A DNA stretch of 16,926 nucleotides, from contig CAKOGP040001817.1 in assembly GCA_933822405.4 (NCBI GenBank), forward strand, positions 1-16,926. Reading direction: 5' to 3'. This DNA comes from Cylindrotheca closterium. Lineage: Eukaryota; Bacillariophyta; Bacillariophyceae; Bacillariales; Bacillariaceae. Made by a program: the position numbers and the translations under genes. Positions 1-8,157 of this stretch are shown piece by piece. The notes below the pieces were generated by a model. It was given only the letters and a program-made list of their open reading frames with translations. It was not told where the DNA came from and made no database searches. The stretch's first letter is position 1. The number at the start of each line of letters is the position of its first letter.

Positions 1-850
1 ATACCTAGACACAGGAGAACTATTGTCGTGAAAGTGTTGTACAGTCGATTACAAATTTAGATTGCAGAGAGTTTGTTCTGAGCGCTAAAAGCACTCACGA
101 TAGAGCACATTTTGCTTTATTCTAACAAGTTCCATGGCGACTGTCAGCTCTTGGCCCTCTTGGCTCTCGGCGCGTCGCACTTTTGCAAGTTCAATGGGAA
201 GAAGAAAGACACGGTGGGAGCGGTGGAAAAACAACAATCAGCTCATACAACCATTACAAAACGCTTACCATTCTCCCCACCCTTTTTTCCATGAAGATAA
301 TGTTGGAAATCGGTTCTGGCGGACATCAGACTGCTTTTCTTCGTCCAAACCGATTGACAACGTTGTGGCCCATCAAGCCATAATTGCCAACCAGCCGTGC
401 CAGCATGCGACCCATCAAGTCGTCATGCATCGTCATGCATCGGCACTAACCATAGCGATCTCCGATCCGTCTAATATGAAATAATCATCTCTACAGGAAA
501 TAACTATTCTAAACGACTTGTTATCTACATGGAAAGGGCAAAGCAAGAGCCTTGCACGAAAACTCAAATTTCCCAAAACTTTACTGGATGTTATGCAATC
601 CAGAAAGGCCGGTACGAACTCCCGCAGGATTCAGTATGGGATTTTCGTGGCGCTCAGACGTTTGATAGTCCAAGCGCACAATTCCATGTTTTCAGATTCC
701 CTGCAAAACCGACTCATAGGAATCCCCCGAATAAACAGACCAAACGGACATTTGTCCGTCTGTCCGATCGGACGTGTCAAACTGCTTCTATCAAGGAGTT
801 TCCAATGAATGGTCTCCAAGAGAGCAATTCCAACAATTCCAAGTGAAGCC
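1..850. other. Stretch without a supportable gene
   Basis: Open frames here are short or start without ATG, and none resembles a family I know. The ATG frame at 134-484 and the overlapping frame at 112-294 are the longest. The second reads a hydrophobic L-L-A-L-L-A-L-G-A run followed by a Lys-rich stretch and could be a fossil signal peptide, but it has no in-frame ATG. The retroelement gag ending at 851 on the minus strand cannot be followed into this stretch. Confidence 0.4.
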
Positions 851-1662
851 TCAAGCTTTACCGTTCCAGTGAAGTGTTGTGAGGACACGGACAGCAGCTT
901 GGCGTTCATTGGTGAAATGTCCCCTTCTACGATATTGTGCAAACAGAGCAAAGTAAGTAGCACGGCCATTCAAAGTTGGAGCAAATTGACGAACGTGATT
1001 GTAGGCATCAGTTTCATGTGTGACAGCATGGAGCATAACCCAAAGTTTCTGGTTGTTGCGACGGAACACAGCACCAGTGTGGGCAGCACGTCGGACAAGT
1101 TCTTCTTTGATGGAGCGAGAGCCGTCGGCGGCTTGGAGGAACCCAGGGTCACCAGCAAGTGGAAGTTCAGAATTTTCACGGAAAATATAATCAAGGCGAA
1201 TTCCACGATATCCATAGGCGGTACGAGCCCAACTTTCAATGTTTTCATCATGATTCGACCATCGCGATTGTTGAACTTTGGAGGATGAGGAGGAAGTGGG
1301 TAGGAGTCCCCTTCCATGAGATCCGGGTTTTCATCATAGAATTGACCAATAAAAAGGAGATTTGGGATGGTTCCAAGGGCTGGAGTATGGGTTCTTTGAA
1401 CCAAAATGAGGAGCTTCCCATATTTGGAGATACGATGAATAGTCATCGATTCGCGAGCGGTGACTCCGATAGTCACATTTGCATTGTTGGGATCAGGGGC
1501 TCTTCGCATAGATTTGATGCCTTCATGAACTTGAGAAGTGGTCCTGTTGGCGAAGGAGTCAACAGAGTCAAGACCTTCAACATCGGTCATGTGTTGCGTG
1601 AGGACGGGTCGAATAAGGAGGTCGACTTTGCACCAGTTACGAAATTGAATAGCAGCAGCCAT
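851..1662 (-). pseudogene. Broken gag of a Ty1/copia-like retrotransposon
   Basis: This is the capsid-type Gag of an LTR retrotransposon, called mainly from position: it begins with ATG at 1662 (context ATCACAATGG), downstream of a leader, primer-binding site and LTR of the copia family also seen at 7868-9496. The first frame runs from 1662 to about 1245. Near the T-run at 1242-1245 the coding sense moves to another frame, which stays open to 853 and reads hydrophilic, Gag-like sequence including W-V-M-L-H-A-V, H-V-R-Q-F-A-P and a closing L-T-T-L-H-W-N-G-K-A. It then meets TGA at 851-853. No zinc knuckle, protease, integrase or RT can be followed further left, so the copy is truncated or rearranged. 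The element identity is fairly sure; assignment of the frame to Gag is inference, with no homology search behind it. Confidence 0.6.
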
Positions 1663-2109
1663 TGTGATGCGATGATGTGTGGACGATTTTTGTTGTTTTT
1701 GATGTGTTGTTTGGTTTCAGGTCGAAAAGTGTCGGACTTGAAGCCAGAAATCACTGGAGAGAAATGGCCAGAAGGCAAATGTTGGTGATATCTGGCAACT
1801 TCAAATAATTTAGCCCTAAATGTCGAAGCATCTCATATTGAGAGCTGTATATAAACGTGGCACGGATGGTTGCACGCATGGCACCTCTGCCGTTGAGCCT
1901 TCGCTAGTGAACAATTTAGTTAACGCTGCGATGTGATTAGCCTTCGGTGCGCATCCGAACGCCAAAATTGTGGCATGGAAAAATCACGAGATCGATACGA
2001 CGATGGTGATCCTAACCATGGCTGAATGAGGCGATTTCCTCAAACAGATATTATTCGAAAGCCTTCCCAGGCTCCTCTATCCATTGTGGATTGCTTGGGT
2101 CTGATAAAC
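1663..2109 (-). other. Copia leader with primer-binding site
   Basis: This non-coding leader lies between LTR and gag. Bases 1932-2109 are nearly identical to 9189-9366. Directly next to the LTR, the minus strand reads G-TTTATCAGACCC (2109-2097). It resembles the TATCAGA core of the initiator-methionine tRNA primer-binding sites used by copia elements. The part from 1663 to 1931 has no second copy in the window because the other element is deleted there. Confidence 0.6.
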
Positions 2110-2244
2110 CGTTAAATTGAGTAGCGAGGTACGAGAGATTCGGGACGAAAATGGGGACTTTACAAGATGTGTGCGAATGAATGAATCTCTAGAGGTTAAA
2201 CTATCTAAACGTACGAACGACGGACGCTCTCTGGTCCAATTAAC
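2110..2244 (-). repeat. 5' LTR of the first copia-like element
   Basis: This copy is 135 bp. On the plus strand it starts CGTTAAATTGAGTAGCGAGG and ends TCCAATTAAC. Compared with the two LTRs at 7868-8010 and 9367-9496, it lacks about 17 bases after GGGACGAAAA and has a small insertion in the GAATGAATGAATCTC area. It is unusually short and has GTTAA/TTAACG ends rather than TG/CA. Confidence 0.75.
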
Positions 2245-2401
2245 GAAAATATTCCAAAAAGTGATCGTTCGGAATGGGGTCTCAATCGACGTGACGGAAA
2301 TTGAGACTAAGGAAGAGCTAGAAACACCAAGCGTCTCCCGTCTTGCCAATCAATCATTGGTACAGCGCATTAGTGAACGGTTCATGCGACTAGGAGCATG
2401 A
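2245..2401 (+). pseudogene. Possible end of a host gene cut by the copia insertion
   Basis: Immediately outside the LTR, an open frame of about 50 codons runs to TGA at 2399-2401. Its composition looks coding (charged, with V-T-E-I-E-T-K-E-E-L and a closing R-I-S-E-R-F-M-R-L). The frame continues into the LTR, so its own start would lie on the far side of the insertion. I do not recognise it, and its short length allows chance. Confidence 0.25.
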
Positions 2402-2677
2402 ATACCATTATGGTTCAGAAAATCGAATTTGTACAAATTTTGACCTAGCAGCGGTGATTGCAATGAATGAGTGCTCAAGAAACAAACCTCTAAATACTGT
2501 AGGTCAGGCAAGAATTTTAAGGACAGAAAATCTTTTGGAGCTAAGAAAGTACCTTCGTCGTAGCTGGCAGCCCGTACAGGTATTTGGCTTCCACGTGACG
2601 AAAGGATGCAGTACTGTACGGTAAGTCAGAACTGGATAAAATGCTGTCCAGCTCATATTCTCAACTTTCGAACGACA
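2402..2677. other. Upstream region of the ClpP gene
   Basis: This 276-base stretch precedes the ClpP start. I see no gene, no convincing TATA element and no repeat. It presumably holds the promoter and 5' untranslated region. Confidence 0.35.
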
Positions 2678-3659
2678 ATGAGGAATCTGCTTTCCATCAT
2701 CGGATTTTCTTCGCTTTTGCACTATGTTTGCGCATATGGTAGGTGCTACAATCCTTGAGATCAAATCGATGGTGCAAGTTTTAATGCTGGAATTGGAATC
2801 GTCTTGGCACCTTCACTTGAGCTCTCTTAACTTTGTCTGTTCTGGTAATATCGTTCACAGCACCTTCTTTTGTTCCCCGGACAAACGACATCGTTACGCC
2901 AATGCCAAAAATCACCTCGTGGAAGTCTGCTTCGAAGAATAGGAAGCAATCATCTGGCGCAGCAGGTGTCAAGATGATGCCCATTGGTGTTCCAAAGGTA
3001 GCTTACCGCGTTCCAGGATCTCAACAAGCGGACTGGTACGTTCAATACGGGTTTTCGCCCGACCAATGAGCATGCGTGAATTATTCTCTCATTACATTTT
3101 CAATAGGGTCGATATTTACAATCGTCTGTATCGTGAGCGCATTATATTCTTGGGATCTGAAATCGACGACGAACTCGCAAACCAAGTGATTGGTGTAATG
3201 CTGTACCTTGATTCGGAAGACTCATCAAAGCCAATCTACCTCTACATTAACTCCCCTGGAGGCTCTGTGATTTCTGGTTTGGCAATTTTTGACTGCATGC
3301 AACACATCAGATCGGAGGTCATTACGATTAACCTCGGTCTTGCAGCGAGTATGGCTAGTTTCATCTTAGCTGCGGGAAGCAAAGGCAAACGGCTTGCATT
3401 GCCGTCATCAAGAACCATGATCCATCAGCCCATGGGGGGAGCCCAAGGACAAGCTGAGGATATCAAGGTCGAAGCTGCTCAAATTATGAGAATCCGGGAT
3501 AATCTTGTCAAAATGTACTCGATGATGACTGGACAAACTCAAGATCAAATTACCAATGATCTTGACCGTGACAACTTCTTGGGTGCATATGAAGCCATGG
3601 AATATGGTCTTGTAGATCGAGTGCTTGAATACAACAAAGAGACGGACACGCAATTGTAG
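2678..3659 (+). CDS. clpP: Plastid-targeted ATP-dependent Clp protease proteolytic subunit (ClpP), three exons
   Basis: ClpP is the serine peptidase that forms the barrel of the Clp protease and degrades substrates fed in by Hsp100 unfoldases; here it should act in the plastid stroma. My model has exons 2678-2738, 2861-3035 and 3107-3659, giving 262 residues. Both introns are GT-AG and the frame is kept (789 coding bases). Exon 1 encodes a signal peptide starting [10 protein letters not shown]. The first junction creates A-P-S-F-V-P near residues 21-26, like the diatom ASAFAP cleavage motif. The mature part begins near M-M-P-I-G-V-P-K-V and continues [11 protein letters not shown], very close to cyanobacterial ClpP3-type subunits. 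Catalytic residues are Ser160 (A-A-S-M), His185 (M-I-H-Q-P) and Asp234 (D-R-D-N-F), so this is active ClpP, not ClpR. The residue after A-S-M is Ala, where Gly is usual. The ATG at 3066 lies inside intron 2 and is not the start. Confidence 0.92.
2739..2860 (+). other. ClpP intron 1 (122 bp, phase 1)
   Basis: Donor GTAGGT at 2739-2744 and acceptor TTCACAG ending at 2860. Removing it joins G2738 to CA at 2861-2862 as an Ala codon and places the hydrophobic signal peptide directly before the APSFVP motif. A weaker alternative acceptor (TTGAG, ending 2821) is also phase-compatible and would add 13 residues. Confidence 0.75.
3036..3106 (+). other. ClpP intron 2 (71 bp, phase 2)
   Basis: Donor GTACGT at 3036-3041 and acceptor CAATAG ending at 3106. 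Splicing joins TG to G as a Trp codon and restores the conserved [13 protein letters not shown] block. Reading straight through hits a stop at 3067-3069, and upstream and downstream coding lie in different frames, so an intron is needed. Confidence 0.92.
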
Positions 3660-3792
3660 ATATTTTGATTTTAGGATAGATTTGGGTTGCTAGATGTGTT
3701 AAACCAAGGGACTGATGCTACTTGATGTTCTCACGTAAAATTAGCTGAATGCAATTTCTTGAGTATTCGCACGAAGACGTTTGATACTGTTC

Positions 3793-3798
3793 AATAAA
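3793..3798 (+). promoter_or_regulatory. Possible polyadenylation signal of ClpP
   Basis: AATAAA occurs 134 bases after the ClpP stop codon. The position is plausible for a 3' end signal, but algal signals vary and there is no transcript evidence. Confidence 0.35.
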
Positions 3799-3898
3799 AT
3801 GAATCAAAACGACAGGTCCTTTCCCAATCTCTACCGTTGCTTTTTGAACAATCGTGTTTGCTTTTACGTACAGCAGATTCTGGTTCTCAGCTCCGTAG

Positions 3899-4003
3899 GG
3901 ACATGTGTGTTAGACCTAACGCCGTGGAATTAAGGACATGTGTGTTAGACCTAACGCCGGGGAATTAAGGACATGTGTGTTAGACCTAACGCCGGGGAAT
4001 TAA
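3899..4003. repeat. Three tandem copies of a 35-bp repeat
   Basis: Copies at 3899-3933, 3934-3968 and 3969-4003 differ at one position only (GCCGTGG in the first, GCCGGGG in the others). Each unit contains GTTAG-AC-CTAAC, a short inverted repeat that could form a small hairpin in RNA. The array lies in the 433-base gap between the convergent 3' ends of ClpP and the DONSON-like gene. Confidence 0.95.
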
Positions 4004-4092
4004 GGAGACTGTTCGTCTGGATCGATCGCGAAATGTGAGACCAAACGTACAAGATCAACCAATTTCAGTGCAATGATCTGATCTGGGGACCA

Positions 4093-6183
4093 TTACTCAA
4101 AATTGCAAGCTAGTACTTCGGGATTTTCAGCTTCCCAAACCAACCGCTTGATGCATCTCCCCTTCTCGCATTCCAATGTCTTCTTTGATCCGGGCTGACT
4201 CTCCTCATTCTTGTTCCACCCGTTGAAGGCTCTGGAATCCTCCAATTGCTTTGACACTGGGCTCGACTCGTTGTTGATCGCGGTTTCGATGAGCACGTAA
4301 GAAGTGCCTTCTCTATCCTCAGACACATCGCGCTGAGGTTGTGGAGCTGAACCAATTTTTGTAACCTCTCTTGTGATACTTGCCACAACATTTCGAAACG
4401 CGCTAGGCATGATCAAGCCTTCCAACCGCAGTGATTGAGCTCCCGTAGTCTTTACTGGTCGGGACTCCAAAGTCTCGAGGGTTGAATGCAAAAATGGTCC
4501 CATTGTGTCGCATACCAAAATAGGCAGTATTGGTTGCTGATTCTGTATAGAATTCATCTGTCCAAGTGAATTTAAGAATACTTCAAAGAAACAAGACACA
4601 TTGTCAAACCCACAGATGCTACAAGGTGTTTCCGCTCTACTTGCGGGAGATATTTTCGCTCTCTTCGCATCCGACTTTACGCGAACATCAGCTCCTGCGT
4701 TTTCGCCTAAAACCTGAGCTCGCCGTAAGGCTTCAAGTTCGGCCTTAACATTTGGGCTCATCGGAGCAAAAGAATCTTTCTGTCGGGGAGAAAATCCTTC
4801 TGCTACTTCGGACTTTGGATCGTTGAGAAATTGGATCTCGTCTACCCCTTCACCCTCAAGTTTTCTTTGAAAATCAGCAGTAATATTGGAAAGGATGACT
4901 CTTGGTTCATATTTATTCTCCATATTGTCATCAACAGTTTCATCAACTCGAAACATAGCTACATGATCTTTCGCGACACAGTAGAAGTAAATTTCGTTTG
5001 CAATCATGCTCGTCTCTTTTTTGTTGGTATTCGTGTCGTTGGAAGCTCTTGTAGTATTGGTAGTCGTCGTCGAAAGTGCCTTGATACTACAACACCAATT
5101 CAAGAAAATAGATCTTGTTGCTTCCTGCCAGCGCAACGGGTACATCGAGCTGGTCAAGTTAGTTGCAATGATTTTTCGTTGAGATTTCCCAAGGTGCTTT
5201 GTCGAGTACAGCAATGCGTCAGCTTTCAAGAGATCAGTCAGTCTTTTGTTCAGATCGGCAGCAGACATTTCTAGTGTTTCCTGTGTCGGATTTTTAGAGA
5301 AATCTATTTTTGAAGAACCGCGCACAGAAATTTTACCAGATCTTGCATTATGGCCTATAGACAGAGGGAGCGAAGTAGACAATGAACCCAGCGGCAAATG
5401 CGGAAATATCCAATATTTCAAATGTTTTTGAATATTGTCTTGGACCAAAACCGAGCGAAGGCAGAACTTCAATTGATTTGAACACTCGACAAGAAGTGTT
5501 GTTCGAAGCGAGAAGTCCAAACAGGCCAACTGATCTCCAACCATAGGTATCTCCAACCAATCGTCTCTCTTGGAGTATAGATAATTATGAGCAACACCGC
5601 TATATTTCCCTCTCTTGGAGATGAAACGTTGTTTGTGGTCAACATGTGATGCAGTTTTCGGCTCGCTATGTACAAGAGACATTTTTTTCGGAGATTGGAA
5701 ACGGAATGGACTGCTGCCAAAGTTGTTGACAAAACCCATTATCGTTTTCCCCGTTGGACTCATGACGCTATCGCCAATACCATCGAATAGATTTGATTCT
5801 TCGACTTCGCGCTTGTTGATAGCTGGTGTGTTTGGGGATCTGTGGATGGTGTCCGCGGCAGGCTCGAGATAATCAGATCGTTTCATCACAGCGCCAAAAA
5901 GAGATTTGCGTTTTTTGTGCTGTCTATCCTGAGATGGTAGTTCCAAGGCAGTGTTGGACAGCATTTGGGATTCCAGAACGATTGTAGAGTGCGACTGCGA
6001 CTGCGACTGTTCATTATCGCAGATCCCACTTTTCTTTTCACTACGTGATCGGCCGGTCGGTAAGGTATTGAACAGCGAAGATCTCCTTCTTACTGACGTT
6101 CGAAATCCTGGTGCTGATGAGTCGCATGGTACAATCTTGGATCCTGATGCATCAAATAAACTCTTTTCATCATCACCTGGCAT
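4093..6183 (-). CDS. DONSON-like DNA replication factor
   Basis: DONSON proteins (Humpty dumpty in flies) help assemble and stabilise the replicative CMG helicase in the nucleus. The call rests on several blocks in family order: L-D-F-S-L-R-T-T-L-L near residue 222; H-L-K-Y-W-I-F-P-H-L near 254; W-Q-E-A-T-R-S-I-F near 352; I-Y-F-Y-C-V-A-K-D-H-V-A-M-F-R near 398, matching the family's F-Y-V-C-x-x-x-F-x-x-L-F-R; and S-L-R-L-E-G-L-I-M-P-S near 584, matching its L-E-I-x-G-P-I-M-P. It ends V-L-A-C-N-F-E, like the family's short C-terminus. The chosen start is the ATG at 6183, giving 696 residues; the frame extends to 6270 only through a GTG. The N-terminal third is disordered, with three basic S-L-F motifs at about residues 7, 33 and 92. 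A Thr/Asn-rich linker sits at about 370-390. No intron is needed. Family assignment comes from remembered motifs, not a search. Confidence 0.78.
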   Translation of the reverse strand: MPGDDEKSLFDASGSKIVPCDSSAPGFRTSVRRRSSLFNTLPTGRSRSEKKSGICDNEQSQSQSHSTIVLESQMLSNTALELPSQDRQHKKRKSLFGAVMKRSDYLEPAADTIHRSPNTPAINKREVEESNLFDGIGDSVMSPTGKTIMGFVNNFGSSPFRFQSPKKMSLVHSEPKTASHVDHKQRFISKRGKYSGVAHNYLYSKRDDWLEIPMVGDQLACLDFSLRTTLLVECSNQLKFCLRSVLVQDNIQKHLKYWIFPHLPLGSLSTSLPLSIGHNARSGKISVRGSSKIDFSKNPTQETLEMSAADLNKRLTDLLKADALLYSTKHLGKSQRKIIATNLTSSMYPLRWQEATRSIFLNWCCSIKALSTTTTNTTRASNDTNTNKKETSMIANEIYFYCVAKDHVAMFRVDETVDDNMENKYEPRVILSNITADFQRKLEGEGVDEIQFLNDPKSEVAEGFSPRQKDSFAPMSPNVKAELEALRRAQVLGENAGADVRVKSDAKRAKISPASRAETPCSICGFDNVSCFFEVFLNSLGQMNSIQNQQPILPILVCDTMGPFLHSTLETLESRPVKTTGAQSLRLEGLIMPSAFRNVVASITREVTKIGSAPQPQRDVSEDREGTSYVLIETAINNESSPVSKQLEDSRAFNGWNKNEESQPGSKKTLECEKGRCIKRLVWEAENPEVLACNFE

Positions 6184-6510
6184 TGCTGACTTGGGTTTGT
6201 GAACTAGTAGCAATACAGTTGAAACCAGATATGTGGAGAAATTCGATTCTTCATTATGCGATTCTTTCACAAATCTGACTTCGGGGTTGAGTTGATGACA
6301 TACAGTGCACCTACCGGTATTAATACTGTACCGTACCGGGTACCGGTACTGGTACGACTTTAGGTCAATCAGAACTGCGAATCATCCAGCCGAGGGAGCT
6401 ACAAGGAAATCGCCGGCACACCTCGCGCCAGCAGTCATCATCCACAGATCGTAGAGACAACGTCATTCACTCTCGAACGCACCACAACGTGCAACGCACG
6501 CAATTGAAAT
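6184..6510. other. Upstream region of the DONSON-like gene with ACCGGTA repeats
   Basis: No gene seen. Bases 6312-6355 hold a dense run of overlapping TACCGGTA, GTACCG and GGTACC words, several self-complementary, about 130-170 bases before the DONSON-like ATG. It may be a promoter element or a small satellite; GTACCGGTA also occurs near 15541. Confidence 0.5.
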
Positions 6511-7110
6511 GAGGCAGTGGGATTCCCCCTTTTCATTTTATTTCGTCCCCGCGATATTTAACGCGATAGTTGTGGGAACAGATTTTTGCCAAAAATTCCC
6601 ACAACTAGTTGTAGAAATCTTAAAAAATAGTTGTGGGAAATTCCTACAACTAGTTATGGGAATTTCCCACAACTAGTTGTGGGAATTTCCGTTGCGCAGC
6701 TGTCCGTTTTTTGCCTTAAATGTATCACGAAATATCACGAAAACAATTAGAGTTTTTGGGAAACATCATATGTAGTTGTCTAATTTCTAGTCAGTACATA
6801 TCAAACGTTGTTTTGTGTGTAGAACGGACAGTTTTCCGTAGAACGGACAGTTTTCCCATAATTCCCAATAAATTAATTAGAGTTGTGGGAAACTTCCCAC
6901 AACTACAATTAGAGTTGTGGGAAACTTCAAATTTGTCTCAGTACATATCCTACGTGGTTTTCTGTGTAGAAATGACAGTTTTCCCACAACTGTTGAGGGA
7001 ATTCCCACAACTAGCAAAATTGAGTTGTGGGAAAAATTGAGTTGTGGGAAAAATTGAGCTGTGGGAAAATCTCGCAACTAGGGGAGAAATCCGGGGATTC
7101 CCACTGCCTC
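6511..7110. mobile_element. 600-bp foldback/MITE-like element with 18-bp terminal inverted repeats
   Basis: The left end GAGGCAGTGGGATTCCCC (6511-6528) is the reverse complement, with one mismatch, of the right end at 7093-7110. The flanks show AAT directly outside both ends (6508-6510 and 7111-7113), a possible 3-bp target duplication. The interior holds more than ten copies of TTGTGGGAA in both orientations, for example ACTAGTTGTGGGAA next to TTCCCACAACTAGT, so the strand could fold extensively. Two near-identical GTAGAACGGACAGTTTTCC units lie at 6820-6857. No transposase or credible ORF is inside, so it would be non-autonomous. The superfamily is unknown; a 3-bp duplication is typical of PIF/Harbinger but weak here. 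Confidence 0.72.
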
Positions 7111-7484
7111 AATGTCCGTTAATTGTTTAACCAGCCGAATAGGGATGCAAACAAAACGCCCGCAGACCTAGCCATCCTGCCTCTGTAAAGACCTTGGAGT
7201 GACCTTAGAACTAGATTAGACCCTTTGGAGGTACAGACATAGCTTTAGGCCTAACTCTCACGTCACTCCTTTCTGTGGCTTTCTGAGAGACTCTATAACT
7301 TTTGTTGTGACCCATTCCTATCTCTTCTTCTAGGCTGGTTCACTATTCGAATAGCCATAAGGCTTAGATTGAAGACTACAAGAGTATACTCTCTCACACA
7401 CAAGCAACTGCTGTTTGATTTGATCGAAAAACCTCGATCCTTTCAGATTTACAACAAGTTTTACACACCAGTACTTTTTCTACG
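7111..7484 (+). other. Leader region upstream of the gypsy-like gag
   Basis: 374 bases lie between the foldback element and the gag ATG. A gypsy 5' LTR and primer-binding site would be expected here, but I could not find a matching second LTR downstream or a clear TGG-type primer site. It therefore stays unassigned. Confidence 0.35.
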
Positions 7485-7867
7485 ATGGCTTCTACGCACA
7501 TGCTCCGTCAAACCATCATTGTCAATGAGGGCGACTCTCCATTGGCATACAAGGCCAGGGAAGTCACTAATCCAGTGATGCAGTATGTCAGTTTCTTCGA
7601 CAACAACTTTGAGCGCAAGCGAAAGGTTGAAGTTTGGAATGGTGCAAGTGGAAAGAATGTTGAACCACTCCTCAGGTCCATTCAATCCTTTTGCAACATC
7701 TCTTCAGAGTGGGGACTCAATCAGGGTCGTCAAAAGAAGGCCTTGTTCAAGCAATTCCTCACTGCTGAACCGCACATGACCTATCAGAGGATTTCGGATG
7801 CTCATGGGAACTCAGTTCAGGACTTTGAAGATTCTGTCGATGAATTCATTTGCGAATACACTGGTGA
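7485..7867 (+). pseudogene. Gypsy-like gag, N-terminal part before the nested insertion
   Basis: Starts at ATG 7485 and is open for about 127 codons to the insertion point. Sequence is typical of structural Gag: polar, with V-E-P-L-L-R-S-I-Q-S-F and a capsid-like helical pattern. The last host codons, E-Y-T-G, continue without loss at 9497 as G-E-N-P-K-Y-Q once the 5-bp duplication GGTGA is accounted for. The apparent frame that continues past 7867 belongs to the LTR of the intruding element. Confidence 0.75.
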
Positions 7868-8010
7868 CGTTAAATTGAGTAGCGAGGTACGAGAGATTCG
7901 GGACGAAAACGAGTACGATGACAAACATGGGGATTTTACAAGATGTGTGCGAATCTCTAGGTTAATCTATCTAAACGTACAAATGACGGACACTCTCTGG
8001 TCCAATTAAC
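7868..8010 (-). repeat. 3' LTR of the nested copia element
   Basis: 143 bp. It pairs with 9367-9496; differences are a 13-bp indel around the GAATCTCTAGG segment and a few substitutions, so the insertion is not recent. On the minus strand the LTR is preceded by the purine-rich TTGAGGGGACC (about 8021-8011), a fair polypurine-tract candidate. Confidence 0.85.
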
Positions 8011-8157
8011 GGTCCCCTCAAGGTGATACTGATGTATCAGAGAACCTTGTACTCAGAATTGGGCTAATATCAACCGTACCCCCTCTTGGGAGGACGTATC
8101 ATCCAATACTGTCCAAGACTGACAATATCCGGCGACGGATGACGACGTTTCCAAAAA

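Larger units (their letters stand above)
851..2244 (-). mobile_element. 5' part of a Ty1/copia-like LTR retrotransposon
   Basis: Read on the minus strand, the order is LTR (2244-2110), primer-binding site (about 2109-2094), leader, then gag from 1662. Bases 1932-2244 repeat almost exactly at 9189-9496, where the same LTR and leader belong to an element with clear copia RT and RNase H sequence, which fixes the family. The 3' half of this copy is not recognisable in the window, so neither the left end nor a target duplication can be tested. Confidence 0.7.

Noticed and set aside
809..1788. Plus-strand open frames at 809-1288 and 1159-1788
   Set aside because: They are antisense to the copia gag, which has better composition and sits correctly behind LTR, primer site and leader on the minus strand.
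3066..3659. Reading ClpP as a single-exon gene starting at ATG 3066
   Set aside because: The first 14 residues of that frame are intron 2. The conserved N-terminal block lies upstream in another frame and joins precisely through GT-AG splicing.
4566..6202. Plus-strand frames inside the DONSON-like gene
   Set aside because: Short, without motifs, and antisense to a continuous 696-codon frame.
6720..7077. Open frames inside the foldback element
   Set aside because: They translate the repeat unit and lack any transposase motif.
6560..7080. TTGTGGGAA cluster as a CRISPR array
   Set aside because: Repeats are short, in both orientations and unevenly spaced, in evident eukaryotic DNA without cas genes.
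7868..8010. The ~140-bp repeat as an independent MITE with GTTAA ends
   Set aside because: Two copies flank copia pol in one orientation with a 5-bp duplication outside, and a tRNA-like primer site abuts it twice. It is an LTR.
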